Below, in pieces: positions 1 to 10,123 of a stretch of 64,000 bases of DNA. Source of the DNA: Ectobius pallidus (lineage: Eukaryota > Arthropoda > Insecta > Blattodea > Ectobiidae); contig CAXKWD010000006.1 of assembly GCA_964059195.1 (NCBI GenBank), forward strand, positions 6,192,530 to 6,256,529. The letters are read 5' to 3'. The stretch's first letter is position 1. The number at the start of each line of letters is the position of its first letter. A model generated the notes under the pieces. It was not told the DNA's origin, did not search any database, and worked only from the letters and a program-made list of their open reading frames with translations. The position numbers and the translations under genes are program-made.

Positions 1-347
1 AAGGAGCATAATTAGTCCATGCAGCATAAACAAGAATAGGCTAATATAGGATGGTCTAGCGGAATGCTTTGGCCAGTCTTCTGTTTCAAGCTGCAGATCT
101 TAGTAAGGTACATAATTATTCTGGCCGTAGCCTTCTTAGAAACTGATTTTGTATAGGCTAGTGTCCATAGATACCTGAAGCATTGAACTTGAACGGGTGT
201 TCTGAACAGGGTGTTACTGTTATCCTTTAGTAAAGAAATGTGCAATAAGTTAAAACTATTTAGAAAATTATTAAAATGAAAGTTAAAACTAGGCTATTTA
301 TAATTTAATGATCATTTTCTCATATGAATCAGAGGACTAAAAATATC
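1..347. other. Unassigned AT-rich spacer
   Basis: I see no credible gene, RNA or transposon end here. Short open frames exist on both strands, but none resembles a known family. Confidence 0.4.
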
Positions 348-408
348 TGTAGCAAGATTGAGATCGGAAATATATACACACTAAACGTCACTAAAAGGTA
401 TATTTACA

Positions 409-450
409 CAGGATGTTAATTTCAATGGGTCTTCCCACCATCATCAGCTG
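409..450 (-). ncRNA. Type-I hammerhead ribozyme, PLE-associated
   Basis: Read on the minus strand. Stem I is CAG (450-448) pairing with CUG (411-409). The core CUGAUGA is at 447-441. Stem II is GGUGGG (439-434) with CCCAUU (429-424), six pairs including two G-U, closed by loop AAGA. The GAA plus A of the second core block is at 423-420. Stem III is AU/AU with loop UAAC. The cleavage triplet is AUC, ending at 412. Every invariant core position of the hammerhead consensus (CUGANGA...GAAA...NUH) is met. The two-pair stem III is typical of the PLE class, which usually works as a dimer. Activity is inferred, not shown. Confidence 0.62.
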
Positions 451-582
451 ATTCCGACTGGTCTTCTAGCGACGGGTGAATGAACTTGTCGATCAAAGTT
501 CCTTGTATGCTAACTGAAGTGTTGAAGTTTAAGAGATTTTTTTGGTTCTATTTAATGAATATTTTTTCCCAAACTATAAGTT

Positions 583-843
583 CTATTGGTTTTTCAACTT
601 GTTTAGTAGTGCAATTTTATTTTCAATTTCATGGCCTACTTCCCAGAAATCCATTGCCAAAGCGGATTTTTCAGTTTGTTTGTTCATAATGTTCCTAAAA
701 TGTTCTTTTCTCCTTGTATTTAAATTCCTTTTTGTTTGGCCTATATAAAATTTTCCACAATCTTTGCAATTAATTTTGTAAATTCCAGCTTTTTTTGTTA
801 TGAGGGACCTTATCTTTCTGGTTGGTTTTATAAGATTTTTCAA
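583..843 (-). pseudogene. PLE GIY-YIG endonuclease domain fragment
   Basis: An 86-residue open fragment contains the signature pair AGIYKI and FYIGQTKRNL, followed by the basic RRKEHFRN helix. This is the GIY-YIG nuclease layout found at the C-terminus of Penelope-like retroelement proteins, where it nicks target DNA for reverse transcription. The spacing CKDCGKFYIG, with paired cysteines between GIY and YIG, is the PLE form. No start codon context or reverse transcriptase lies upstream in frame, so it is a fragment of a larger lost ORF. Its position 5' of the hammerhead on the same strand fits PLE order. Confidence 0.8.
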
Positions 844-1022
844 ACTGAATTATTCTGCAATGCCAATTTGATGTTTACATTATTGAAAACCTTCTGAAAT
901 CTGTTGTTTGCCCATGGTTGGTAGGTGAATCTTTTGTGATTTGTGTTTTCTTTTTCATTTATTAGTGTAGTGTAGTTTAGTGAAGTTTAGTGTGTATATT
1001 TCTGATCTCAATCTTGCTACAC

Positions 1023-1637
1023 ATATCAACACTTCACTGTTCATTATATTATATATCACCAGTTTTCTTGGCCTACTTCACATTATTAGGGTCAAGTGAG
1101 GAACTGTAAATCTAGGGCAAGTGTAAGTTAAATGCCCTCTGGGATTAGATTATCGGTATATTTTAAGGTGGAAATTTGTTATAAAAATATAAACCAAATC
1201 TGTCTTCATTTTCTCTGCAAGCTACCTGAAGCACCCTGGCGACCCCTGCTCGAAACTGTAGCACCTGTGTACTCGACTCACTCCACTGTCATGGGCTCAC
1301 TCACACTGGGCTACTTGTACACAGTTACACAATTATTCACTATGTTAATGGTTATTGTATAAATAGTGGTGCAAAATTTGGAGGTACTTTTTTATTATTC
1401 AAATTTGTCCAGATCGTCTGAAATGACTATTTCACAGTAACTCTAACCAAGCTGTGCTACAATCAGAAACAAATAATATGGCCTGCACCATCTCGATCCC
1501 AGTACTTCCAATGTCGATATCCACAGGACTTAATTAAAGTAATAACAGTGTTCTCAGAAAACACCTCACAATTTATATAAAATTACTCTTGATTGGCAAT
1601 TTACATTGAACAAACTTTTCATCTAGAATCACTGAAG
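1023..1637. other. Unassigned spacer
   Basis: No gene or element end recognised. Confidence 0.35.
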
Positions 1638-2462
1638 CAGAGATGCCAACCTTGAAAGATGGTTATCAGTAGTGTGTCTAATCGGATGGTGGGGGACTCG
1701 ATGTCTCGGGCAAATTAATATATGCAATTTCAAACATCAACATGCACTAAACACAGGCTTATAAACATCGCCTTGAATAAAGGTCTGGCTGCAGATAAAG
1801 GGAGGTTATGTTCCACCAAAAAACGAGTGAAATAACATGCTGCCCCTTGACGCGCCCGTACTCTTCATGCTTTTTTGAGATCACATGGCGTCTACAGTCA
1901 TCGCGTCCTCCATGTTTAACCGAAAAATCACAATTACAGGTTTCACTAAATACTGTACGTGATTCGGTGAAATTTTTGAAGGTCTGAGGCAAGGAAACTC
2001 TTCCATATACTGCTTTCGATACTGCTGATTTGCCACAGTTCGTTTTTGTCCATCAGACTCGTCACTGGTTTTACGTTTACATGATATATTTCCTTAATAT
2101 TCTACGTGCACTGCAACACTCAATAAAACATTAAAACTTCTAGCAAGCAACGAAGTCGGCAGCCATCAGCAGCATTAATAATAAAAAAAAAAAGAAGCAC
2201 ATACTCACATCAAAGATTGTAGTGTCCAGTGTCGCCAACACAACGGGTGTTTTCTTTTATACAAACTATTTCTCATGATAACAGTTGGCATCTCTGCTGA
2301 CACATTAACTTTTTTTTTAAAGTTCGCGGGAGAAACGAAAAATTTTAAAATTAAATATTTGGATTCGTAAAAACCGTAATATTCAGTACCATTTCCGTAT
2401 TGCCATAGCAAATTCAAGAAAATCGTAGAAACTATGGAAATTCCGTAGCAGTTGGCATCTCT
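1638..2462 (-). mobile_element. hAT-like element(s) with CAGAGATGCCAAC ends
   Basis: The terminus CAGAGATGCCAAC at 1638-1650 recurs in inverted form at 2284-2296 and again at about 2451-2462. This gives either one element with an internal end or two nested copies. A BED-type zinc-finger relic lies between the first two ends. CAG...-type termini of this kind are common in hAT transposons. I cannot choose the right-hand boundary, because neither candidate gives a clean 8-bp target duplication. Confidence 0.45.
1830..2080 (-). pseudogene. BED/C2H2-type zinc finger relic of a hAT-like transposase
   Basis: The minus strand encodes KRKTSDESDGQKR followed, after an apparent frameshift near 1950, by ETCNCDFSVKHGGRDDCRRH with a second histidine (SKKH). 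C-x-C...H-x-x-x-x-H following a basic leader resembles the N-terminal DNA-binding finger of hAT-type transposases and their domesticated relatives. No catalytic region follows. The copy is short and broken; a host exon is possible but less likely given the flanking inverted termini. Confidence 0.45.
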
Positions 2463-4023
2463 TTTGAAGTCTTTGCTTTGAAAACACTTTTCTTTCACAT
2501 ATAAAATTCTGCATGAGCTAAATGACATTTAAACTAACTATGAATAATCACTCCAGGTTGACTACTATATAAATCATTATCATGTCCTCAATTGTTACAA
2601 ATTTAACACATAAATATTATCTTTTCTATTACACAACTACTACTCGCGCACCATATCTTGGGCCCTGGATTTACGGGGAAGTGAGGGTTGGGGGGAACAA
2701 AACATAGCTACTCCGCCAGTCTTTCTGCAGTGTTGTCAACCCAAGAAATCACATTTCAGCAGAATCGCGCATATGGTAAGCGCAGATCAACAGCGTAAGT
2801 GTGGATGCTGAATTATAATTATTTCCGATGAATCATCCTCGCTATTTTATGTAGTGACATTTAATAGACAACGATTTTAATGCAGTCCAATAATATAACG
2901 TGGTGACGGTATTGCGTAACAATTAATAACACTTCATAAGGCTTTAGTTACGAAATAAATCATTTTCCTCCGGGAAAAGAATGTTATATAAATAGGCTCA
3001 ATATTTTTACACTGGATGACTAGTTTTAAGCATAAAGAAGAATCTTAGCAGAGCATGCTTCACCATTGCGTGTTGTAAAACATAAGAGAGGTAAGGCATC
3101 TAAAAGTGGAGAAAACTATAGGCCTAGTTTTAAACGTATTTAATACTTTTGTGAAAAGTTCGATCAACTTTCAGTCCATGAAATTGACATCAGAGTTCAC
3201 GGGAGTGTCAGAAATCAGCACATACGGAATTCTTAAAGAGGTGAGGAAAGTGTTGGATGTACAATGACGTGTTTGTGAAATAAGTAATTTGAAAAATTGT
3301 ATTTTTCCCCATAACTCCTTGCGTCAGAAAAGATAATGTCAATAAATAAATAAGGATCCTGAGACAGAATGAAAGCTTAGTATTGAAGCCACTAGATGTC
3401 AGGGTGTATAGCGTACTTCGTGTTTCAATGTTGTCAGCTCAACCTATGAAGTTGAACGAAACCTACCGAATGAGGACTAGGGAGCCGAGCGCTCAAGAAA
3501 TCGTGCGGGTAGTATGTTACATGACACTGAAAGAGCAATAAATAATGAAATGATACTTCAATATATCCCGTGCATGCTGCAATGAATAGCTAAGTTCGGA
3601 TGAGCCCAGATGTCCTTCAAAGGCTAGCCCAATCCATATCGGTAGATGTCTTGTCGACTCCCCCCTGCAGACGTAAGCACTAGAATTGAGGTCTGTCCCA
3701 GACAAAAAAGTAAACGAGAGAAGCCCCATATTCCACAAGAAGCAACACGTACCTATTGTAGTCAGACAAGCAATTGTTTTTCTCTTTATGATGCAGAATT
3801 GTTACGTGTATCGTTAACACATTCTTGCCTTTATGATAACAATACTTTTATCGGATTCCAAATTTAATACTTTCTACTATAAAATTCTCAATGTAAAATA
3901 ATATGCGAAATTATAATTAACAAACTAAGCCCAACTGAAAAGAATTAATAACTGAAATATAATCATATCAACTGGTGAGATTAATGTAAAAGCTTTTGCA
4001 ATATTTGCAATCCATACTTACAT
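2463..4023. other. Unassigned intergenic or intronic stretch
   Basis: No convincing coding region, RNA or transposon terminus seen on either strand. Confidence 0.35.
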
Positions 4024-4480
4024 ACTCAATGGCAATACACAATTCCTAAGCAAGCTAAAGGAATATTATCTATTTTATGGAACCCAGAGGTTCATTGCCG
4101 CGTTTACCTGAGCCTCCATTCAACCCTATTCTGTGCTAACTCCATCCAATCATCGCTGGCAAATCCTACTTCCATTAAATCTATTCTAATATTGTCCTCC
4201 CACCTACAGCTAGGTCTTCCAAGTGGTCTCTTCCCATCGAGTCTCCCAGTGAATATTTTTGAGATATATCTTTCCTCCCCATGCCCGCAACATGTCCAGC
4301 CCATTTCATCCTCTGTGATTTAATTCCCCTTACTATATCGGGTAACGAGTACTGGTTATGAAGCTTGTCATTATGCAGTTTTCCCCAGTCCCCATTTTCA
4401 TCTCCCTTAGGTCCAAATATTTTCTTAAGCACACTGTTTTTGAACATTCTCAGATTACTGTATATTCTTCCCGAAGAGTA
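4024..4480 (-). mobile_element. LINE 3' tail, family 1, copy 1
   Basis: Two overlapping minus frames give VLKKIFGPKGDENGDWGKLHND...RMKWAGHVAGMG and KRPLGRPSCRWEDNIRIDL...LAQNRVEW. This is the conserved C-terminus of a LINE reverse-transcriptase ORF that I associate with cockroach genomes. A frameshift separates the two halves. The end is shared with the copies at 26.0 and 62.5 kb (CTCAATGGCAATA..AATTCCTAAGC on the plus strand), marking the family's 3' boundary. It is 5'-truncated and dead. Confidence 0.72.
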
Positions 4481-4721
4481 AGCGACATAGCTTAGTAATA
4501 TTTAACATTGTATATGTGAAGGTTAAGACTAGTCTTAACTTGTAGGGTTAATTACTTATATATAGGCCTGGATGGTCTTAAACTTGTTTGTTCATTGAAG
4601 TAGCTGTTATATTGTAACACAATATTCCATTTCGTTGTCATGGCAGTCACATAGTCCAATCATATAAAACCTAAAAATGGCTAAAAATGTTTTTTAATTA
4701 AAATACGATAGAATACTGGTA

Positions 4722-5353
4722 CCGTATTTTATGTACCATAAGACACACTTTTTTACCTTGAAAACAGAGCCTTAAAGGTTGGGTGTGTCTAATGGTCTGA
4801 AGTACAATAAAAAAATTAAAATTGTGGTAAATATTGCTGGAATACCATAGTTGTACACAAGTTGTTGTAAACGATAAGACAGTTACAAATTTTGGCACAG
4901 ACTGTACATCAGTGCACTTGTCACAATCGTAAAATGAGGGTAGCTGGAAGCCAGGTATACAATGCGAAAAGAAAGGAATGTTGAGTTCTTTTATACAAAA
5001 GGAGTTATCTTCACCAGGTGGTTTAAATGAGTATAATGACCTCTAAACAGCCTTGACACGTTACACTTACCGTATGCTTAATTGAGGGTCAGAGGGTATT
5101 TTCATTCTTTCATGAGAAATCAGTTCAGTTAAAATTTACGGCTTGCCACCTGTACAGAAGAGATTTTCGTACAACACAGGTTTTAAGTTAGAAGTGATTT
5201 ACACCGATTCCATTGTTCAAGATTATAATTTGTTTATGCACGAAGTATATTATTCCCTTTTAAAATGTTTTTTTTTTAGAATTACATTAAATTTCTTTTC
5301 CTTTAAATTTCTATCCTAAAATTAAGGTGCGTCTTATTGTCCGTAAAATACGG
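4722..5353. mobile_element. TA-flanked MITE with about 30-bp terminal inverted repeats
   Basis: The left end CCGTATTTTATG(T)ACCATAAGAC is mirrored at the right end by GTCTTATTGTCCGTAAAATACGG. TA dinucleotides at 4720-4721 and 5354-5355 flank the 632-bp unit, as in the Tc1/mariner/pogo superfamily. No transposase is present, so it is non-autonomous. This terminal motif resembles a widespread animal MITE type, but the family is not assigned here. Confidence 0.65.
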
Positions 5354-5356
5354 TAC

Positions 5357-6265
5357 TTAACAAACTGAAAATTATTTTTAAATATCTATTTACAGTTTGC
5401 ATCTTCCTCATTGTTCCCATTACATTTGGAAGAGTAATTTTGTCATTGTCCCGGTAAAGAAAATCGTTAGTGAACCGAAATCGCTGGTTTCTGTCAAAAC
5501 AAATTAAAGGCATTCTTAAGAAGCTTACCTTTGCAGTTTATATACAGTGTTTGCTGCAGCAATACACCAAAAGTATTTTATGGTAATATATTAGAAAAAA
5601 ATTTATCAAATGCAAATGAGTTCTCATGACAACATATTGTTTTACTGTGATCATATACAGCTTTGGAAATTGCAATGCAGTTAGCTATGCAAATAACACC
5701 ATTCCTTCACATATGCTTATCAAACTAAACCTTTGTCCTTCCGTAAGCCCTGCTCAATGAATCGATCTGGAGTATAACTCGGAAATCATTTACAAAAATA
5801 AATGGTGCAAAAGTACGTTGCACAAACTTTCTCACATATACGTGTTAAAGGCTAGCACAGAAAAAATTAAATTAAAAAGACAATTAAATTTTAGTATTAT
5901 GAAGAAACTCGTGATTGGACGTTGGAGGTGTGACGTCTTACCGCTAGACGAGAGGTGGCTGGCTGACAAACCTTGCGGGAGATATAATATGCCACATTTT
6001 CGAAACCTACAAAGAGTGTATCGTACATTATTCGAAAATGCAAGGGCGCTTCGCTACGGCTGCCACCTCCACTTCGAGCACTTAACTATGTGGTTAGTGT
6101 TATGCATTATTTAGCTATATGTTGAGGTGGATACAAGACACTTGCGACAATATACAAGGGCAGTTGGTCACTCTGCTTCGCTCAGAAACAAAATACATCA
6201 CACAGTCCGTGCAAATGTGAATATCGAATGGGGGAGCTTAAGGGGCGACTTATCTTTGAATTTCG

Positions 6266-6298
<33 letters not shown>

Positions 6299-6375
6299 AG
6301 GTTATATTGCACGCTTTAACTGCATGTAGGTCATATCACGTGTTTAGTATGTTTGCGTGAACCATTAGTCTATAC
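5357..6375. other. Unassigned stretch with a dispersed repeat and an (ACT)n run
   Basis: Positions 5901-5937 (GAAGAAACTCGTGATTGGAC...) recur inverted at 40353-40390 with one visible mismatch. An ACT/CTA trinucleotide run lies at 6268-6297. An open frame at 5818-6114 has no recognisable family, and I do not call it a gene. Confidence 0.4.
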
Positions 6376-7091
6376 CAGCGTTTCTTAACCTTTTTGAACC
6401 CGAGGACCCCTAAAATGTTTAAAAAACTTTACGGACCCCTAATTTTACATAACAGTGTTAAAAGTAGGCTATATGTAGGCCTATATTCTTAATATTTGGG
6501 GTATTAAAATATAGGTCGTTGTAACGAAATACATTTTTTTTTAATCCAACGGAAACACAGTTATTGAATTGGAATGAAACTATTGACAGTAAAATTATAT
6601 TTGGAACAGACTTTAATATGTATTACCAATTTGATAATATAATTAGGAATTATGTTATTACTCACTTTTAATGAGACGGTTGAGCTTGTCACCTCTTGCA
6701 GAGTTCCTGGATATTTGGCTCATTATTAGTCAAATTTAGTCGAAGATCAGCAGATACATTAAGTCGGTTTCTGTATTATGTTTTCAGTTAAACGAGCGAT
6801 GAAAATCCCTTCTCACTAAGATAGGTTGTTGAAAACTGCATGGCGCCTCTAATAACAAAATTCCGACGAAGTCTTATTTTTTAGACTGTGCAGTGCATCA
6901 GGGGTTTAAAACTGTGGTCCTTAACTGCAAAAGTAAGAAAACTTGCAATATGACCTGTATTTTCGAAAATTTTAAAAACTTTGACATCTAGTGTCCATTT
7001 TATGTGAAAAATTTCTACTTCTTTACTTCCCACTTGCTTTATGATAGTTTTAAATTAATTATGTCTGCGGACCATAGGTTGAGAAACGCTG
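6376..7091. mobile_element. Non-autonomous hAT element, 716 bp
   Basis: The ends are CAGCGTTTCTTAACC (6376) and GGTTGAGAAACGCTG (to 7091). An 8-bp target duplication flanks it: GTCTATAC at 368-375 of the 6-kb block (6368-6375) and GTCTATAT at 7092-7099, one mismatch. CAG..CTG ends with 8-bp duplications define hAT insertions. No transposase frame is intact inside, so it is a MITE-like copy. Confidence 0.82.
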
Positions 7092-7249
7092 GTCTATATT
7101 AACAACTAATTCGCGTCATGTTTCTATTGTTTAGTGATGTCTTTTTATGCGGTATTCAGTTTAAACGATTATAATATCCAGTGACATAGCGGCGATGAGT
7201 TATAGAAAATAAGCAAGTCCTACAAACTCGGTGTTCACCTTTGCGAACG

Positions 7250-7350
7250 AGGAAACCCTGAAAAACCCAAGTCAATTTGGGCGGCCACGAGGTTTGATTT
7301 GAACTCAGGACCACTTCCCTGTTTGCCTATACCACCTCGCTGTAATTGGT
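7250..7350 (-). repeat. Possible tRNA-derived SINE fragment
   Basis: On the minus strand, GCGAGGTGGTATAGGC is followed about 30 bp later by GAGTTCAAATCAAACCTCG. These resemble degenerate pol III A and B boxes (the B-box core GTTCAAATC is clear). No cloverleaf can be closed, so it is not a functional tRNA. Confidence 0.35.
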
Positions 7351-7784
7351 TTTGGTGTGTTCATTTCGACTGAGCTAAACTGATTGCATTTCACAACAAT
7401 AAGTACATTAGACCTATAGTTTTCTTGTTACTAGGGGCAACATAATGTCATTCATATTTAAATTGACATTTATGTTCTGAAATTCGCATTTAAGCTGTCC
7501 TTATTTCGTTTTTATCTTGATATCTACTACATGTACAAAGAAATGTGTTAAACAAAAAATGTTCATTTTAAATTTCTCTACAACTTTACTGTGTTAGGTT
7601 TTCATGTATTGCCTACTGTAATGGATATAATCTAGAAAAATTGAAAATGGATATGAGTAAAGTACCCCTTAAGTCATTTTTGCAGAAATACGGATATAGC
7701 CATTTTATTAGTCATAGATAAGAGTTTCCAATTTTAAATTTTTATTAAAATCGTTAGAGCCATTTTTTCACAAATAAATTTTTT

Positions 7785-8085
7785 TTAAAAAGTTTTCATG
7801 AAAAGTCCCCTTAATATTTCAGTTATAAAACTAAATTTCTGGGCGGTTCGACAAAATTTCGAAAAAGTGCTTAATTCAAAAAATGAAGTAAATACAATGA
7901 ACCGTTTACCCGCTGTGCTTGTCCACAGACGGACAGACGGACAGACAGACGGACAGACGTCATTCCAAAAATACTTTTTTCGGTTTCTAGGCTTCATGAA
8001 ACATGCTCTCCCGGTGTTATCTCGACTTCGATTTTTTGTCACGATCACAATACTTTCTCTATACTACGTATATGCGAGAAAGTAA
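7785..8085 (+). repeat. Hairpin-ended dispersed repeat with GACA/GACG core
   Basis: A tetranucleotide-like run (GACGGACAGACGGACAGACA...) at 7928-7960 is followed by CACAATACTTTCTCTATAC...GCGAGAAAGTAA, a palindromic terminus at 8047-8085. The same plan (AAGTCCCCTTAA leader, CAGACA run, then AATACTTCCTCT...AGAGGAAGTAA) occurs at 55.4-56.33 kb. A mobile origin is inferred from recurrence; the class is unknown. Confidence 0.5.
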
Positions 8086-8090
8086 TAACT

Positions 8091-8108
8091 ATATATATAT
8101 ATATATAT
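8091..8108. repeat. (AT)n microsatellite
   Basis: About nine AT units, visible directly. Confidence 0.9.
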
Positions 8109-8345
8109 TCCTGCACATAAAATTATAATAGGTCACAATTTCTTAACTAACACTAACAAACTAACAACTGGACTAACATCTGAAGGATCTTGCATCCATT
8201 TCAGCTGATGATTCTGGGAAAAGATAGTTGCAGACAATAACAAAACTTCATAACTTCATGTAACGTGGTAAAGTAACTCCAGCCCTTTGCCCACACTTAT
8301 ACGGAGCTTCTTTACTTGCTCTTTCAAAGAAAGATGGTTGAGAAC

Positions 8346-8716
8346 CAGTGGTGGCCGTAGCTAAAATTAGGGGGAGTGCTGCTCAAGAAAATGTTTAGTC
8401 TTTGTTTTAAAATTGTGTAAAAGGAAACATAGATGTATAAAAAGACAATTTATTCAGAAACTTGATAAAACCCTAAAACAACAAAATCAAAATTTTTACT
8501 TACTTTAATATAAATTGTTACAGTTCAAGCTTGATCTATTCGTTTAAAAGTGAAATACATTCTTGTTGTTTTAATTTCACGAAATTTCACTTGTTTTAAT
8601 TTTAATTTCCATGAAAAGATCAATAATTTTCTCCTTGATCTGCCATGGTTGAAGTTTTCTGTTAAATAAAAGAACCAAAAAATGAATCAAATAAAATAGC
8701 TGGGAACAAGATAATA
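8346..8716. other. hAT-like 5' terminus fragment and AT-rich spacer
   Basis: CAGTGGTGGCCGTAGCTAAA at 8346 resembles hAT transposon ends (CAGTGGCGTAGC-type). No partner end or target duplication was found before the mariner at 8717, so it is a truncated remnant at best. Confidence 0.35.
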
Positions 8717-8823
8717 CGAGGGTCAGTCAATAAGTAACGCCTCCTATTTCTTTTCTCTTTTAATTTGAAAGAAAATTACTTTGATTACACAAAATGAAAT
8801 CCACAACATTGAGTATTAAATTG

Positions 8824-9373
8824 TCACTTTTCTATGTAATCCCCGTCCTTTTCCACAGTTGTAGTCCACCTTTTAAGGAGAGCATGTATTCCTGCGCGGT
8901 AAAACGCACGGTCTTGCTTCCGAAGCCATTGACGCACAGATGTTTTCACGGCCTCCACATCTTGAAAGTGAATCCCACGATGAGCTTCCTTTAGCAGCCC
9001 AAACAGATGGAAGTCTGATGGTGCTAAGTCAGGGCTGTATGGGGGATGAGGGAAGACTTCCCATCCAATTTTCACAATCTCTTCAGTGGTGTGACGACTA
9101 GTGTGTGATTTTGCATTGTCATGCAAAAGCAGAACATCCGCCATGCTTTTTGTTGGGCAAACTCGCTGAAGACATGCTTTAAGCTTTTTGAGGGTGCTGA
9201 CATATTGTACAAAATTTATTGCACAACCCTGTTCCAAAAAATCAACCAGAATCACACCCTCTGCATCCCAAAACACAGTCGCCATCACTTTCCCTGCCGA
9301 TGGCAGAGTTTTGAATTTTTTCTTCCTCGGTGAGGTTGTGCGATACCATTCCATAGACTGTCTCTTTGATTCT
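8824..9373 (-). pseudogene. mariner transposase, C-terminal half
   Basis: This part starts at SKRQSMEW, directly at the BEL target site, and runs through LLLHDNAKSHTS (second Asp) and PPYSPDLAPSDFHLFG (third Asp) to the stop at 8824. Counting between the two aspartates gives 34 residues, so the catalytic triad is DD34D, diagnostic of mariner. The enzyme cuts and pastes the element at TA sites. This half appears intact but is separated from its N-terminal half at 14819-15332 by 5.4 kb. A longer frame running into the LTR (to 9597) is an artefact of the insertion. Confidence 0.88.
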
Positions 9374-10048
9374 TGTATGGAATCCGGTCCGTGAGGAGCA
9401 AAATGTAGGGAACTCAGTAGGATTAAAGTATAATATAGGTGTTTTCGGAGGACCAGGCATATGCCAATTAAATAATAATCGAAGGGAGACAATGGACTGT
9501 AGGTTGCTGGGACAGAGATTTTAACCTGGGTAATTTGCAATGGTATATATTCAAGAAGCCTGAATTCTGAACTAATGGATACAGCACTTATACACAATAA
9601 TAATAAAAGAATGAATACAGTTAATGTTCTTGTAGAAAACTATTCTCCCGCCCCTTGGCGAAGGTAACGCTAGACACAGCCTGTACACAGCACGAGGCTT
9701 CTAGGTTAGACCAATGTAAATTCTTGTAACTAACATTAAAATACAAGATTATTTCCTGGATTTCACACGTAAAGCTGCCTACACTCTAGGAGCCTGATAT
9801 ACGCGGAGTTACAGATGAGGAATTGATATATATAGCGAAAAGGTCCACACAATTAGGAACGCTTGTGACGCATGTCTATATACCGTGACGACTCGATCCG
9901 AACTAACTTGCACTGCAACTGGCGTGGTAACACTAACAAGCTCCCACCTGCAGGAAGTGATTAATTCGCGGCAAATAATTGGCGGAGGCGCCAAACTAAC
10001 ACAGAGGCTAATTTAAAACACTAAAAACTATAGACTCTTGATCTAACA
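9374..10048 (-). repeat. BEL 3' LTR
   Basis: The LTR is 675 bp. The outer end TGTATGGAATCC abuts the ATTCT duplication; the inner end is GATCTAACA. A purine-rich stretch (AGGCGGGAGTTA, minus strand) just inside the internal region could be the polypurine tract. Confidence 0.9.
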
Positions 10049-10123
10049 TAACTCCCGCCTAAAATCGACAGATTTTACATAACACTTTGCGGATAGATCA
10101 AGATAACACTAATAGATTTACAC

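Larger units (their letters stand above)
348..1022 (-). mobile_element. Penelope-like element (PLE) remnant with inverted ends
   Basis: Inverted repeats bound the unit: the arm at 348-396 (TGTAGCAAGATTGAGATC...) matches the reverse complement of 976-1022 over about 40 bp with a few differences. Between them, on the minus strand, lie a GIY-YIG endonuclease domain and, further 3', a hammerhead fold. PLEs are known to combine a telomerase-like reverse transcriptase, a GIY-YIG nuclease and terminal repeats carrying hammerheads. Only the 3' part remains; reverse transcriptase is absent. The stretch 843-970 gives broken PLE-like coding sequence in other frames. The copy is 5'-truncated and inactive. 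Confidence 0.75.

Noticed and set aside
7250..7350. Functional tRNA gene
   Set aside because: Only box-like motifs are present; no cloverleaf or acceptor stem can be formed.
7785..8085. Open frames on both strands through the GACGGACAGACG run
   Set aside because: Both frames depend on the simple repeat; the block recurs as a dispersed repeat.
8197..8225. CAGCTGATGATTCTGGGAAAAG as another hammerhead
   Set aside because: It has core-like words but no room for or pairing of stem II, and no stem III or NUH triplet in place.
9374..9597. Frame reading from the BEL LTR into the mariner transposase as one protein
   Set aside because: It is a product of the insertion; the LTR part has no protein features.
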